Below the pieces are notes generated by a model. It was not told the origin of the DNA, ran no database searches, and saw nothing but the letters and a program-made list of their open reading frames with translations. A stretch of 64,000 bases of DNA from positions 125-64,124 of the forward strand of contig VZRZ01002552.1 of the NCBI GenBank assembly GCA_013398175.1, read 5' to 3'. Positions 1 to 12,011 of the stretch are shown here, one piece after another. The stretch's first letter is position 1. Each line of letters opens with the position of its first letter. Both the position numbers and the translations under genes were made by a program. The DNA is from Climacteris rufus (taxonomy: Eukaryota; Chordata; Aves; Passeriformes; Climacteridae).

Positions 1-126
1 GGCTTGCGACCGGCCCATTCCCGCCGGGCCGGGGCCGGGGGATGCCGGTTCCTTCCCCCACCGCGTGGTGCTGGAGTGGTGCAGCCCCAGCTCAGCGGGG
101 GCTGTCCCCGCCCAGGGGAACAGGTC

Positions 127-245
127 ATTGGTTCCCATGCCGGGTCCAGACAGCCGATCGATTGGCCGACGCCTTTGTCAATCATTATGGTCCTCCGCAG
201 TGATTGGCTCTCCTGACTGCCTTCCCCTCGCCCTGGTTTTATAAC
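127..245 (+). promoter_or_regulatory. Core promoter inside the LTR-like block: three CCAAT boxes and a TATA box
   Basis: ATTGG occurs at 127, 161 and 203, spaced 34 and 42 bp apart, with the TATA-like TTTTATAAC at 237-245. NF-Y binds such CCAAT boxes, usually 60-100 bp upstream of the start site. Transcription, if any, would begin near 265-275 on the plus strand. Activity is inferred only from the motifs. Confidence 0.45.
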
Positions 246-293
246 ATGCTCCAGTCGCCATTTTGCTTTGTCTTCTCCGCAGCATATTGCAGG

Positions 294-299
294 AATAAA
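294..299 (+). terminator. Polyadenylation signal AATAAA in the LTR-like block
   Basis: A canonical AATAAA lies 49 bp after the TATA-like box. It is followed by T- and TG-containing sequence (about 327-350) that could act as the downstream element. In an LTR this marks the R region. Isolated AATAAA hexamers are common by chance in this AT-rich window, so the position relative to the TATA box is what gives it weight. Confidence 0.4.
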
Positions 300-515
300 A
301 CCTACTGCGATAAGTGGAAAGAACACTTTCTCGTTCTCTTTATTTCCCTGCATAAATTAAACTGCTGTACGTGAGCTAAGCCAAGATTCTGCAGGAGTTC
401 TGATGCTCGGCTCGTCTCTAATCGGAGACTAGATAACGCCCGAGGCGTGTTATTTAGGCAAACGGGACCGACGCAAAAGTCTCCCGAGTTACTTGCGCTT
501 TCTACCCGCGGCAAT

Positions 516-2634
516 TATTAAAATTAAAAATAAAAGTTGCTACATCACAACTCTTGATCAGAACATAATCTGAGTATTTAAAGAAATTGCCATGAGGGGT
601 AATCTTGAGGAAAGAAAGGAAAAAAATCTTAGATATGTCAAGTAAAAGTAGCTTTAAAAAGAAGCAACAACCTCATATAAAGTGGAGCTGACATTCAGAA
701 TACACCAGGAGTGGTTCCTCTTCTAATGAACTCCCTGGTTAGCTCCAGCCTGAAGGTGCTAAGAGAAGGCAGCTGCGTATCTACCACACTTCTCTGCACC
801 CACCTTCTCCCTCGTCCGAAGCCACTTCCTCAGGAGCCAGGTATGCTTCAGCGTGGTTCATCTGTTGCCTGATGCATCTGTGTGTTACAAGGTGCCTTTT
901 CCCTGGTGTCCTTCTGTGAGGCTGCTGTCCTAGTCTTTGGTATGGGGAACTTTCCTGGGCAGGACAGGTTTACCCCTGTCTTGAGAGGGCTTTATTTGTT
1001 TTGCTGCTGGGTAGCACTAAGCATGAGACAAGACTCTCCTGCTCCTAATTTTTGTGGTAAGATCCATGTGAAAGGAGTAGGGAGGTAGTGATTCTGGCTT
1101 GTAGTAAAAAAGGGCCTTTTGCACATATGTGGTCCAAGGTATGTACAGATTTTTTTTTTTTTATGCCTCCCTTATAGATCCTGCTATCCTATAAGAGTTG
1201 TATAAAGAGGATGAAATGCAAAAGATAATCAGGCCTCCTGCAGTGATAAAATGAAATAACTGGATACACACAGAATTTCTTTATTGGTGAAGGACAACAG
1301 CTATGAAACTGTTTGGTGATGCCACTAATCACAAAACACAGAATGTCTAATTCTCCTTCAAAAGCAGTAGGAACACACAGATGTTTGGAAGTTCTGTCCC
1401 AGGCACCAATGTCTCTTTATACCACGGTGCTTTTAAAAGGTATCATGAAAACTTTAGGGAGGTTTTAGATCAATTTGAAAAAAATCACTCACTGAACTTC
1501 TAATACTGGTCTCTTCTGAGATTATCTAGGGAAAACATAGAGATTTTACACGTTAAAAAGGACACTGCCAGTTCTTGCAGAAGTCATGAGTGCCAAGGAA
1601 CAGAAACACCACATTGATTTATGTTAATTTCCAATAAGCCAGAATTTGCAATGAAATGGAAGTTAAGGTATTTTTCATCTTTAGATAAATCTTAAGACCA
1701 GAAACTGATGAAACACATAGAAGAATGACAGTCTTGTGAGTTTTGGAAGTGCATAAATCCTGGGGATTTTGTTACTTCTGGCTAAACATTTTTCTGTTCA
1801 TCTTGAAGGGATATGTTTTCATTTTAACCTATTAATCTCAGTATATCTTTTTTTTGACACAGACCTATTAGGAATTTTAGAGACTACAATATAGACTCCA
1901 GATGCTAGGTGTTCCTTCATCTTTTTGGTACACACTTTAATCCATAACAACCAACACATTTATTTTATGAGCCCTCACAATCAAGAGAGTCTTAATATCC
2001 TTTCTGGCAGGTTTTCACTCTTTGATTTCACATTATATAGGGGACTGGATACTTTGAACATACTTTTGAAACTCTCAAAAGTAACTCTTATGGCAAGTTC
2101 TTTATATCTCTATGGTAAATCCTGTGTTGCTTTTAAAATATGCTCACAGGCACATGTATGGAAGTGTAGCTGCATTATAAGCTGAATGATAACACATGAG
2201 ATTGTGTGCTGGCTGCATGTTGTAGGTTGACAAGGTTGACTATTTCAGACAGAGTGAACAAACCTCATTAGAGATGTCCATGATCCAGGGAGACCCTCCC
2301 TTCTCCTGGTTTTGTGACAGTCCTGGTACTTAGCAGTGAAATAAAACACATACTGATCAAACCACACTGTGAGTTGGTGCTTGCAATATGTCTCTCCTCC
2401 ATCACTGAGATCTGTAATGGCAAATGTAGCCATAGGTTTTCTACTGCTCCTGGAATTTCAGACTATAGATTCTTTTTATTTGTTTTATTTATTTCCCTGA
2501 ATGAAATTGAATTTTATGTTTCTTTTCACTAGCATGCCCCAGTTGATTATGTTGGGGTTACTGCAGACTTACGTGAATGCAACTCTGATTTTGGTTCCTG
2601 ACAGATAGAAAACTTTTCTCCCTTTTTCTTGGTA

Positions 2635-2636
<2 letters not shown>
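516..2636. other. Non-coding, no gene or repeat recognised
   Basis: AT-rich unique sequence. The open frames are short and show no recognisable domain or conserved splice pattern. A T-homopolymer sits at about 1150-1161. Nothing in it matches an RNA gene that I know. Confidence 0.6.

Positions 2637-2664
<28 letters not shown>
2637..2664. repeat. (TG)14 microsatellite
   Basis: Fourteen uninterrupted TG units. They are likely length-polymorphic, and such alternating purine-pyrimidine runs can adopt Z-DNA. The Thr-His and Val-Cys runs in open frames across it are products of the repeat and not proteins. Confidence 0.95.
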
Positions 2665-2665
<1 letters not shown>

Positions 2666-5600
2666 CTCTGTATCTTCTTCAGAAATGCAACTATTAGAAT
2701 TTGTAAATCCTACTGGTGAAATAATGACACACAGGGAAAAGCAAAGATGTTTACCCATCACTGAGCTAGACAAACATCTTTATTTCAGTGATTCAGACAA
2801 CAAATCAAATAAAGAACGAAACCCTCTGATGAACTCCTCCCTTGCTTCCCTTCTTCCAGCTTGTCTGATGCTGAAGTGAAATACATTTCTGCAAGTACAG
2901 TCAAGCCATAAATTGAACAATGAATATCTTGTCCAGTAAAGCTCATATCCCAGCTGGGGTTTTCAGCAGCAGCTTGAGCAACATTTCTGAGGGGAAGACC
3001 TTTAGGAAGGAGATTAAGGAATGCCCCCATTCAGCAGGCACTGCTCTTTTCCCATATGACTGGAGGAGTAATGGCTGTGTGCGAGATCCTGGCTGCTCTC
3101 CTGCATGTGGAGAAAAAGAGGCAGTCAGATTCCATGCTATTTATGCTTGGGAACATTTGGGAGCGAGTTGGGCTGTACATTTACCTCCCTATTCAATCAC
3201 TGCTCTGGGTTGATTGAAAGGTACTGAGACAAGTTTTTGAAGGTGGTTTTATGCTTTGCTCTCTTAGTGCTTGTATTCTTAAACATCTCGTCCCTTCTGC
3301 TGAAAAATGCCTGTGTAGTTAGTTGTCACTTGTGGCTCCTTAAGGGTCATCACAAGAGGGATTTTATGCTAAATGCTGGTCTAGGCTGTAACTTCAGTCT
3401 CTTGTGCAGTCTCTAATAGTGCCAAGGGTACAGCAGTACCCCTGCAGATCTGCTTTTGGAAGCCCTCTCCTAATTATGTGATTTGTAGGTGCACTGATGT
3501 GAGTCTTTAAATCCGGTATGGAATGGAAATGACAAACAAGACAATTCTAGTATGCCACTCAAACGGTTTTCTTACTAATTTTTTTATCTGTTCATCAGTC
3601 TCTGTTGCTAAATAACTGGCCTCTCTATCCATGTTTGTGGTCCTGAGAGGACCCTAAGAAAAGAGCTAAATCCTACTGAATGTTGCATACTAAAAAGAGG
3701 CCACACATTGCTGCCCAGTTTGGAGTTTTGTTAAAAAAACCTCTTGGATTTTTGCCAGTGGCTTGGAAGGAGCCACTGGATTTGGACTACTGCATTTTCT
3801 TTCTCAGTCAAGAGACTGTCTGAAATTTATTTGGAGTTTTTTTAGCGATGATGAAAATTAGGAAAGGAAAGGGTACGTGTCAATGTTAGCTTGAAGCTGT
3901 GCTGGTTTAGACATCCTTTTCCTTTTTAAGTAGTTGTCATATTTCATTTGGTAGTTGCAAATCCGTAACAGCAAACACTTTGGAATCTTTGTGGCTTAAG
4001 GTTTGCAATGTTATGTGTAGTGTGCTGATGATACAGGAGGTGGGTCTGCTGTATGTGTGTGAGGGAGGACCCAAATACCCAGTTTTAACATGCGTTGTAA
4101 ATCTGATGATGTTGGAGTTGCCATTAGTGCTTAAGAAAGAGTCTCAAGACCCAGAGGACCACTGCAGTCTTAAAAGCCAGACATTAAAGCCAGTTAGAGA
4201 GAGAAAAATCAGCAAGAAAACCAAGAGTCAGGGGGTCTACATCAGACTTTGCCCTTTCCTAAGATAAATGAAGATGATTCATTGTTAACACCATTGTCCT
4301 GCAAATACAGATGAGGATTGCTCGTGAGCTTTTTCTTTAATTCTGGGACTGGATTTTAGGTTTGGGGACTAGAAAAACCATGTTTCACTGTCATTATCTA
4401 TTATTTTAGCATGGGAGGAAGGCTTGCATTCACATTTCAACCACGTATTCTCTACACAGACATGCAGAAGCACAGACGTGCAGATAATGTCACCCACATC
4501 TTCCCCTGGCTTCAGGACCATGAACTAATTTTATAACAATTGATGGTGACTTAAACTAATGTTGCTAGGGTGCTGTCAGTGATGCTGAATAAATAGGGAA
4601 GGACTTCAGGAGAACAGCAAACAGCAGCTGTGACGACTTTTGTTCTGAAGCTACCTCTGCATGCCAGATTTTACCCTCCAGGCACAGCAGCAGAGCACAG
4701 CTCCCACCTGTTATCTTTCACCACTGAGGCTTGCTTCTTTCTGTTTAAGTTAGGTTAAATATTTCCCCTTTTCCCAGGATTCAGAGCTCATCAGCCCAGC
4801 TGTGGTGCACAGTCTTGAAACACAAAACAGCTGGAGACATAATGTGAACAAAGTTCACCTTTTCTTGTTTACATTTGAAAGCTGCTGCACTGTTTATGGG
4901 ATGATGCATTTGTTTAAATGAATGTCCAGCTATTATTGATTTTTCATCTCCGTTTTTTTTTCTTTATGATTGTGTCACTGGTGTCGTGCAGCAGAAATCT
5001 CTCACTTTAGCACACCTGCTCACATATTGACTGTTGAAAGAATTAGGCCGTGTTCTCCCAACAGTTGCTGTGGTGAAACTCAGGCATGGATTTACCCAAG
5101 GGACCCAATGGAGTCTCTCTCCTTCCTTTCGGCATCCCCACGGTTCTCTTTGAATTTACATCTACTCATTGCACAGCATAACAAAAAGTCAGCTGGGTGT
5201 GTAGCTCCCTTTTCTTACCCTCTTTCTCCCCTCTGTTTTGCCCCTCTTCTGATCACATTTATATCTTTCTGGGATTGTGTGAGAAGGGAGCAAGAAGCAG
5301 GGATAGTAATTGAGAATTTTGACCTCTTCAAGGGTTTGGTTAACTGGTAGCTTGGAGATTGTATACATAGGGTATAAGAGTCTCAGTCAATAATTTCACA
5401 TTCCCAACAACTTGCGTTGAGCTGAGGTTTCAGTCTTAAGAACAGCAGCTAGTAGCAATGGGAATGGAATTACTGAGGACCTGCTACACCTCTCAGAAGT
5501 TTTTATTTATCATTCTCATTTACAATTAATACTTTGTATGATTTTGAATTTGTCTATATTCAACTTCACACGGAGAGGGTAACTTTTATATGTTTGCAGT

Positions 5601-8374
5601 ATTAATACTGATCCACATAACTGTTGTGATCACTTAATTTATTTTTACTAGTGTCCCAAAAGAGGTAATTGAACCCCTGAAGTTCTGTAGGTCTGGTTGA
5701 GGTAAGAGAAATTGCCCTGGTGTGCAAGTACCATGGTTGAGGCATCAGTGTTAGAGATCAGATGATCACAATCTGTTCGACGAGGCGCTTTTCTGTGGTT
5801 AGAGATGGTGCTTCTCCCCAGCACCATTGTGGAATAACCTACTTAAAAGGAAAGTTTCTTCTCTTTTCAGAGAAAAGTTGGCTTATGCCTTGAAACCCAA
5901 AGATTTATGTTCTTTAAAATGTGTGTGGGTTTTTTAATCCTGTCCAATGTAACTGTAGATGGTCTCCACAACCATATAAATCCCCTGCTATTCTTTGATT
6001 TCAGCCAAGACCTTGGCTTCAGTGATACTTGGTCATAATGAGTTCCACTGAGTTACAGTGAAGCTAATTGTATTTTATATGGCTCCAGTACTCAATACAG
6101 GGAATAAACTTGCTTAAGTCCATCCAAAGGACTTACACAGTAAATTCTGTGGGTCTTCTCATCAAGCTAATATTCTTAGCAAGCTAAATGTAAGCATAAC
6201 TCCTCTCTTGGTCTGTTTCTTCTTGTGAGGATAGATCCTGCACTCTCAAATGGCAAACAAGGTAAATGGAAGTTGGCAAATTGTTTGAGACACGGGCTGA
6301 AAGTTCTCCAAGTCCTAAATTCAATCTACAGGGAAAACTCTTGAGAAGCTTTCTTCGAAAAGATTGTGTGTGAGTGTTTTTATTTTTGCTTTGTCACATT
6401 GACATGTTACTTCTTGTCTGGGTTTCTCTACCAGATGTGTAATTTGGGATATCACTCTTGTAAAAATTTGTTCTTGTTCCTTTTCTTTGAAAGAGTCACA
6501 GAGGTTACAGACTCAGTGTGTCCCTCAGATTTTAGAAGTCTGCTGTCCAGTGGATGTGAAAATCTGAAATTCATTCCTGAAGAAACTTGAAGCTTCTTTA
6601 ATAAGAAAAAGAGATAACTTCTATCAGCAATGATCTTTTGCAGTCTAACTAGTGAAAATTTCGAGTTTCACATCTTGGTGAATCTTATGGTTTATTTCAA
6701 GCCATGTTTGGACTTTTTGCCCTTCTTCTGCTGGCCCAGAACTTGAACATCATGAGTATAATGGGGCTTGCATTGTTTTACTTCTGTATGTAATATAAGG
6801 TTAAGGATTAAAAAAGAAAAAAGACAACTCTCCACACATTTGAAGCATAAATATGATTATGGTATGATTATCCAAATATACCTTTTGTTCCCCATTATTC
6901 CTATTCTTTAGCTATGTAGACATCAGATTCTTGTAAACTTGACAAATCCACATTCTAATGAAGCTTGTAAAAGTAATTGAAAGTCCATCTTCTCCTTTTA
7001 GTTAGAGCAGCTTAAATCTGGAATAACTCAATTCACTTAATTTGAATTGCATGAGCTGACATAGGTGTGGCTGACAGTGGAGGCTCGCTAGCAGTTCCCA
7101 ACACCAGGAAATCATGAGGTCACACTTGCTTCTTGGTCCAAAGACAGCTTTGTCATCATTCCAGGTGAAGCCACACCAAAAAAAAAGTGATTAATAATTC
7201 TTGGTTTCTGCACCTGTATTTTGGTCACAATTAACATGTAGGGTACAGAGGCATCAAAATACTTTGAGCAACTACAGGAGGTTTAATTATTATTGCTTAA
7301 TAATGTATTGCTAGGAAAAATAGACGTAAAAGAAAATTCCCCTTCCCATTTTTTTGAATAAGAATAATATTTAGATATATAAAACATTTTTCAGGAACCT
7401 ATGCTGAGAATATATTTTAAAGTCTGTCTGATGATAATTTTCTGTATTAGTTTTTATACATTTTCACTTCTAATCTCTCGCTCTCTCTGTTTCCACAAAC
7501 AGCATTCTGAACAAGGAACTTGAGGAACTTTCATAGAAATCAATGTATTAATGAACTAAGCTTCACAGAAGTGTAATAAAACAAACCAGACTCAAGAAAA
7601 CCTATCTTCTGTAAGCAGGAGGTAAAGCAACCCAATACTTATTCCAATTATTCTTTGAAATATTGCCTTTATAAGAAAAGGGAAGAAAAAAGTCACCACC
7701 TAAAGAAAGGATAGAGACTGAGACCAGTAAGAGTAATACAATGGGGGAAGTGTGCTCCTTTTCATTTTTATGAATGCCGTTCATGAAATTCTTTCCGGAA
7801 ATACTTACTAATACCTCCAAATACTGTTTCTGTAGGAGAACTTGGAATCATTAGGTGAGGTCTTTCTGAAATGCAGTGAACTCATTGACAAGATTTAGTT
7901 AGTTAGTTAATTTTATAAAAAATAAATATATTTGTTTCAGCTCTGCAGAAGAACTGGAAACTTGTCTCTTAATTTTTTAGGAACGTGAATAACCTTGCAG
8001 GAGTTTATATGTTAACACTTTCTGTTCTGTGTTAATCTGTGCTACTATTGCTGGATAAGTTGTGTTGCATGTATTAAGAAAAGTTTTTGTCTATACAGTT
8101 TCTCAGCCATTGATGATTACAAACTGGAGATGCATGGCCTTATTAGTCTATCTCTGGACTTTTTAGAGTATAGCCCTATGTTAATAATGACCTTTTGTGA
8201 AGAAAATATAATGTTAGCATTCTAGTATCTAATATTAAATTTATTTAAAGTACGATGGAGTATTTTAATGTAAAAAGTTTATTGTGATGAAGATAAAAAT
8301 TACTTTTAAAAAATTGAAAACTTGGGAATTGAAAAATACTTGTAGTGCCAGATTTTTATAGTTTTTTTTTCTTT
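2665..8374. other. Non-coding, no gene recognised
   Basis: About 5.7 kb of AT-rich unique sequence. The longest open frame (4970-5350, 126 codons) has no recognisable domain, no supporting splice context and no codon signature, so I treat it as chance. A perfect 9-bp inverted repeat lies at 3755-3779. A short CpG-containing patch lies around 5778-5790. Confidence 0.55.
3755..3779. repeat. Perfect 9-bp inverted repeat, 7-nt loop
   Basis: CCAGTGGCT (3755-3763) is the exact reverse complement of AGCCACTGG (3771-3779), with the loop TGGAAGG between them. The stem does not extend further, which makes it short for a microRNA precursor. No function is implied. Confidence 0.85.
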
Positions 8375-8660
8375 TTTTAATTAACACAGTGATTTATGAA
8401 GCACTAAGCTGGGCTGAGCATCTCGTTGTTTACTTTGGGCAAACTGAGTGACAAAAATAGACTGTTTAATGGCATTTTCCTGCACCAGGCAGTTTTCATT
8501 ATCCCACAATATATTTATGGCATGGCAATATAAGTTGAAGTAGATTGTATTGGCACTGCCAACATTAGTAAAATATTCCATTTGTAATATATCTAGCACT
8601 GCAGCTCTTCATTGTATTGCGAGTGGGGTTTTAAAAATATGCATCATTGACATAAGCCTG
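8375..8660. promoter_or_regulatory. Candidate conserved non-coding element
   Basis: A complex, repeat-free AT-rich block that begins with TTAATTAA and contains several TAAT or ATTA cores and an ATATGCAT-type octamer variant near 8637-8645. No frame is convincing. The call rests on texture and motif density only, because no alignment was available. Confidence 0.25.
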
Positions 8661-8825
8661 CTCTCCCCAATGTCAGAGGAAATTTCAGATGCCGAAATAA
8701 AAACAGAATTTAGCTAGTGAGAACTTTTGAAATGGAAAGTCAAACATGAGGAAATTACTTTTTTGGGGGGAGGGGAATAAAAAAAAAGGATTGTGCTGTC
8801 TAACAAAGTTTAATAAATATTCTTA

Positions 8826-8845
8826 AAGGTGTGCAATTACACATT
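8826..8845. repeat. Imperfect palindrome AGGTGTGCAATTACACATTT
   Basis: The core GTGTGCAATTACACAT matches its own reverse complement at 12 of 16 positions. The AGGTGTG half resembles a T-box site. A dyad of this kind fits a dimeric transcription-factor site, but one match in 64 kb may be chance. Confidence 0.4.
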
Positions 8846-11785
8846 TACATAGCCATTTTACACTTTCTTAAAGTATATCTATAGCTACATGCCAAAAATT
8901 ATATCAAATGTAGTACCTTTGTCAATATGGCAAAGTTAATTTAGCCTTTCTAGCATGTCTGCTTTGTGATCCTCTCTTACAGTCGTAATATTTCTTCCAT
9001 ACTGGCTGGATTCAGGGTACAACATAGACTGCCTGGGAATAAATCAGGATTATGTAGAGCAAGTGGCTGTTATTTATGGGACTCTTGTTCACTGGTGAAG
9101 AAGTTGAAGTGTATGTAGCTGGTATGATGGGAACGGTGAAGAGGAGACCCCTGAGACTGCAGGAGAGGTTTTTCTTTTCTCACTTCCCTGCCTGGCACCT
9201 GAAGAAGAAATTTTAAGGAAAGGCCTGCTTTGTCTCTGCAGCTTCAGACAGAAGCCGACCCACTGGAGATGCAGGCAGGAGAGAATTTAGCTGTTAAAGT
9301 CAAAGAAATATTTTCTGATTAGGTGTGAACTGATTTTATTATTTTTCCCTAAAGTCTTATAAGGTGACCCACTTTAGGTAACTTTTTATGAAGTACCAAA
9401 AAGCATTTATCCAATGCCAGAACAGCTGCTGACAAATGTCAAGCTTTTATTTCAAAGCATGAAACAGTTAAGTGGATGGAAGAATATTTTTAAGCACGAG
9501 AAAAGCAAAGTAAAGTGAAGAGCTGTGCATTTATTTTGAGATGTCTGTAGTCCCAGTTCTCATGAATTTTTACTTGGTGTGGTGATCCAGCCAGTTCACA
9601 TGATACTTCCCAGCTTTCATCTCAGTATTTTTCTGAATACAATAAAATCAACAAACCCCAAAATCAAACCACCAGCTCCCCCAAATCTTAATGTAAAACA
9701 AAACCACCAATCTGAAGAATTTCCTTCCAAGTGACTGCATTTGTCTTAAAGCAGTGTTTCAAAATGGGAAGTGTCAGCTGCTCTACATGATAGGTGCTGT
9801 GGTTATTTCATGTGCTTGCAGACACAGCAGAGAGCTAAAATTCTGACTTTGGTATGTGAGTAAGAACACACTGAAAAGGATCAAACTGATTTCATTTGGA
9901 TAACTCAAAGAGATGAAGTTCCTCCCTAGCAAGTCCCATGCATCATCAACATCCCAATAGTTATGTATTTTGAAGCTTAGTTATTTATAAAATGAAGCCA
10001 GTTTTGAGTCAAAGTCCAGATCTTACCAACACCTACCCACCAGAATTTGTGGTAAAATTAAGTAAGTTGGCAGGATGTTCCCCTGTAATTTTCTATGACT
10101 AGTTAGTTTTGCTTCTTTGAGTTTTAGGAGTTTAGATATAAACATCTGAAAGCTTTCTGGATTGACTGCTTGTTGGTATTTTGAGATGTCTTTCAACTGA
10201 GTACTGGAAAATCAAGGCTACTAAAATCACTGGGAACATGACTTGGAGGAGTCTAGCATTGCAGACCTGACTTTCCTTTCTCCCTGTGAAGAATTTCTTT
10301 GGGAACTGGTTTGCACTTAAAGAAATGAAATTTGCCTAAAGTGTAAAGTAACATGTTTTCTTTTAGGGAAAATTCCAAATATTCATGAATATTCATGTCT
10401 CCTTGAATGTCTCCTGAAACAGCCTGTGTTACAGAAACTTAAATTTATAAAACCAAACATTTTCTTTTGACCAATAACCAGGAAAACAGAATATTTTTAG
10501 GAACATTTAGAAAGTGGAAAACTCAATCTGAAGTTATTTCTCATGCTCACTTTGAAAAAACTGTAAGTCAGTACCAGTTATCAACTTTTCTGCAAACAAG
10601 AATGGAGAAAGGAGGAGACTTGTAGAATTGTGTATAGAACACAGCTTAGGTGCAATCTAATAGTTACTTAGAAGATACAACTCGGACTTCAGTACCAAAC
10701 TTGACTCAGTGCACTGTCAAGGCTGTTTATCAGGAAACATGCACAATCAACAATACAGCAGTTTTCTTGAATATGGTGGTATAGTTTGGATAGTCTCTTG
10801 ATAACTGATCAAGGCATGATGGATTTGTAAGGTAGGAACTAAAAATACTTCTCCATTTAGATGTGAATCTTGATCGTACTAGATGGAAAAGGGAAATGAT
10901 GATTGAGTTATGCTGATTCTGCTAAAGAGCTCCAGTTATATATTAAGGCAGTAAAACTCCCTATGAAACATGGGAGGAATGTATTACTAGTTAATTACAA
11001 CAGCAAGATATGCCATTGAAGGGATTATTACCATATTTTATGATGTCTGTTTTATCATCTCCTTGTTTATACTTTCCTTTGGTAATGAACTTACCTTCTG
11101 AAGTTTGAAATATTTAATATTTGAGCAATAAATATTGTACCCCTTGTATTTGATAGGAGTAGTTCTTAGTATAAGGGGTAAGAATACAACTGTAGATGAC
11201 TAGATAACCCAGATGAGAAAATAGTATTTTCAGTAATTATATGTAGTGTCCATGCATCAGCAGTGCTGTGGTTGTTTCAGTTTAGTTTTTCTAGTGACGA
11301 TAGTGAAGTTTTTCTAGTGAAGCAATAGTTTGTTCTGTAATGAAAAACAAATTCTGTTCCAGCCAATGTGGCCTGTAAAGCTGTTAGATTCCCAGGCCAC
11401 TTTCAGCAGCATCTCTTCAAATGTGAATGTCTGAAAGATGAATATCTCTTGTTTTAAGTAGTTGGACAACTGTTTGATTGCTCCTTTCTATAGGAAAATA
11501 ATCTCTTCGTGGATGGCTATAAGTGGCATCATTTTTCCTTTGGGTTCCCATTGCTGTCCTCTGTATATATTACACATCTGGACTGTAAGTGAAACTTGCT
11601 CATTCCTCTGAAACATCTGTTGTGTCCTGCAGTGAAGGCCTACTGTTATTTTTGCTGTGTACTCCATACTTGTATTAAATCTTTGTCTAGCAGCCTCTGT
11701 TCCAGTTACAATCAATCCAAAATCGTGCAAAAATAATTAATATTTATATTTTTTGCAGAAAGTTATTTCACTACTAGGTTTTTTG
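8846..11785. other. Non-coding, no gene recognised
   Basis: AT-rich unique sequence. The A/C-rich stretch at about 9635-9710 (repeated AAACC/ACCAAA-type words) resembles low-complexity sequence common in birds. A small direct repeat of TTTTTCTAGTGA lies in about 11285-11325. Open frames are short and unrecognised. Confidence 0.55.
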
Positions 11786-11816
11786 TTTCATCTTGTTTAA
11801 AAAAAACAAGGTGAAA
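11786..11816. repeat. 12-bp hairpin with one G-T wobble, 7-nt A/T-rich loop
   Basis: TTTCATCTTGTT (11786-11797) pairs with AACAAGGTGAAA (11805-11816) at 11 Watson-Crick positions plus one wobble. The stem is too short and too A/T-rich for a confident small-RNA call. Confidence 0.7.
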
Positions 11817-11992
11817 AAACACTAGTCAATGAAACAGCAGAAAGAGCTTTCACTTTTTCTTTGAAAAATGTAAATATCTAAGGAGAAAAATGTTAGGAAG
11901 TTTCCATCTGGAAAAAAAGATTGTTCCTTTCTTCAGTTTAAAGGTATCAATCTGGTTATCCTGTTTATGCAGCTGGTCATAGAAGGGCCTTT

Positions 11993-12011
11993 AAAAAAAA
12001 AAAAAAAAAAA
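11993..12011. repeat. A19 homopolymer
   Basis: Nineteen consecutive A bases. No retroposed body that I recognise lies immediately upstream, so I do not call it a poly(A) tail. Confidence 0.9.

Larger units (their letters stand above)
1..515 (+). mobile_element. LTR-like CpG-rich block (probable endogenous retroviral LTR, 5' part outside window)
   Basis: This block is GC- and CpG-rich and stops abruptly near 515, where AT-rich sequence begins. In order it has three ATTGG (inverted CCAAT) boxes at 127-131, 161-165 and 203-207, a TATA-like TTTTATAAC at 237-245, and AATAAA at 294-299. A TATA box followed about 50 bp later by a poly(A) signal is typical of a retroviral U3-R junction and unusual for a host promoter. 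The last GC-rich bases end in CA near 514, as LTRs do. No primer-binding site or gag-like frame follows, so this would be a solo or 3' LTR. Retained CpGs suggest a fairly recent insertion. Left end and target duplication cannot be seen. The alternative is a host CpG-island promoter. I do not recognise the family. Confidence 0.5.

Noticed and set aside
2558..2879. Open frames with Thr-His or Val-Cys runs
   Set aside because: These runs are translations of the (TG)14 microsatellite.
11993..12011. A19 tract as a poly(A) tail of a processed pseudogene
   Set aside because: No recognisable mRNA-like body or target duplication flanks it.
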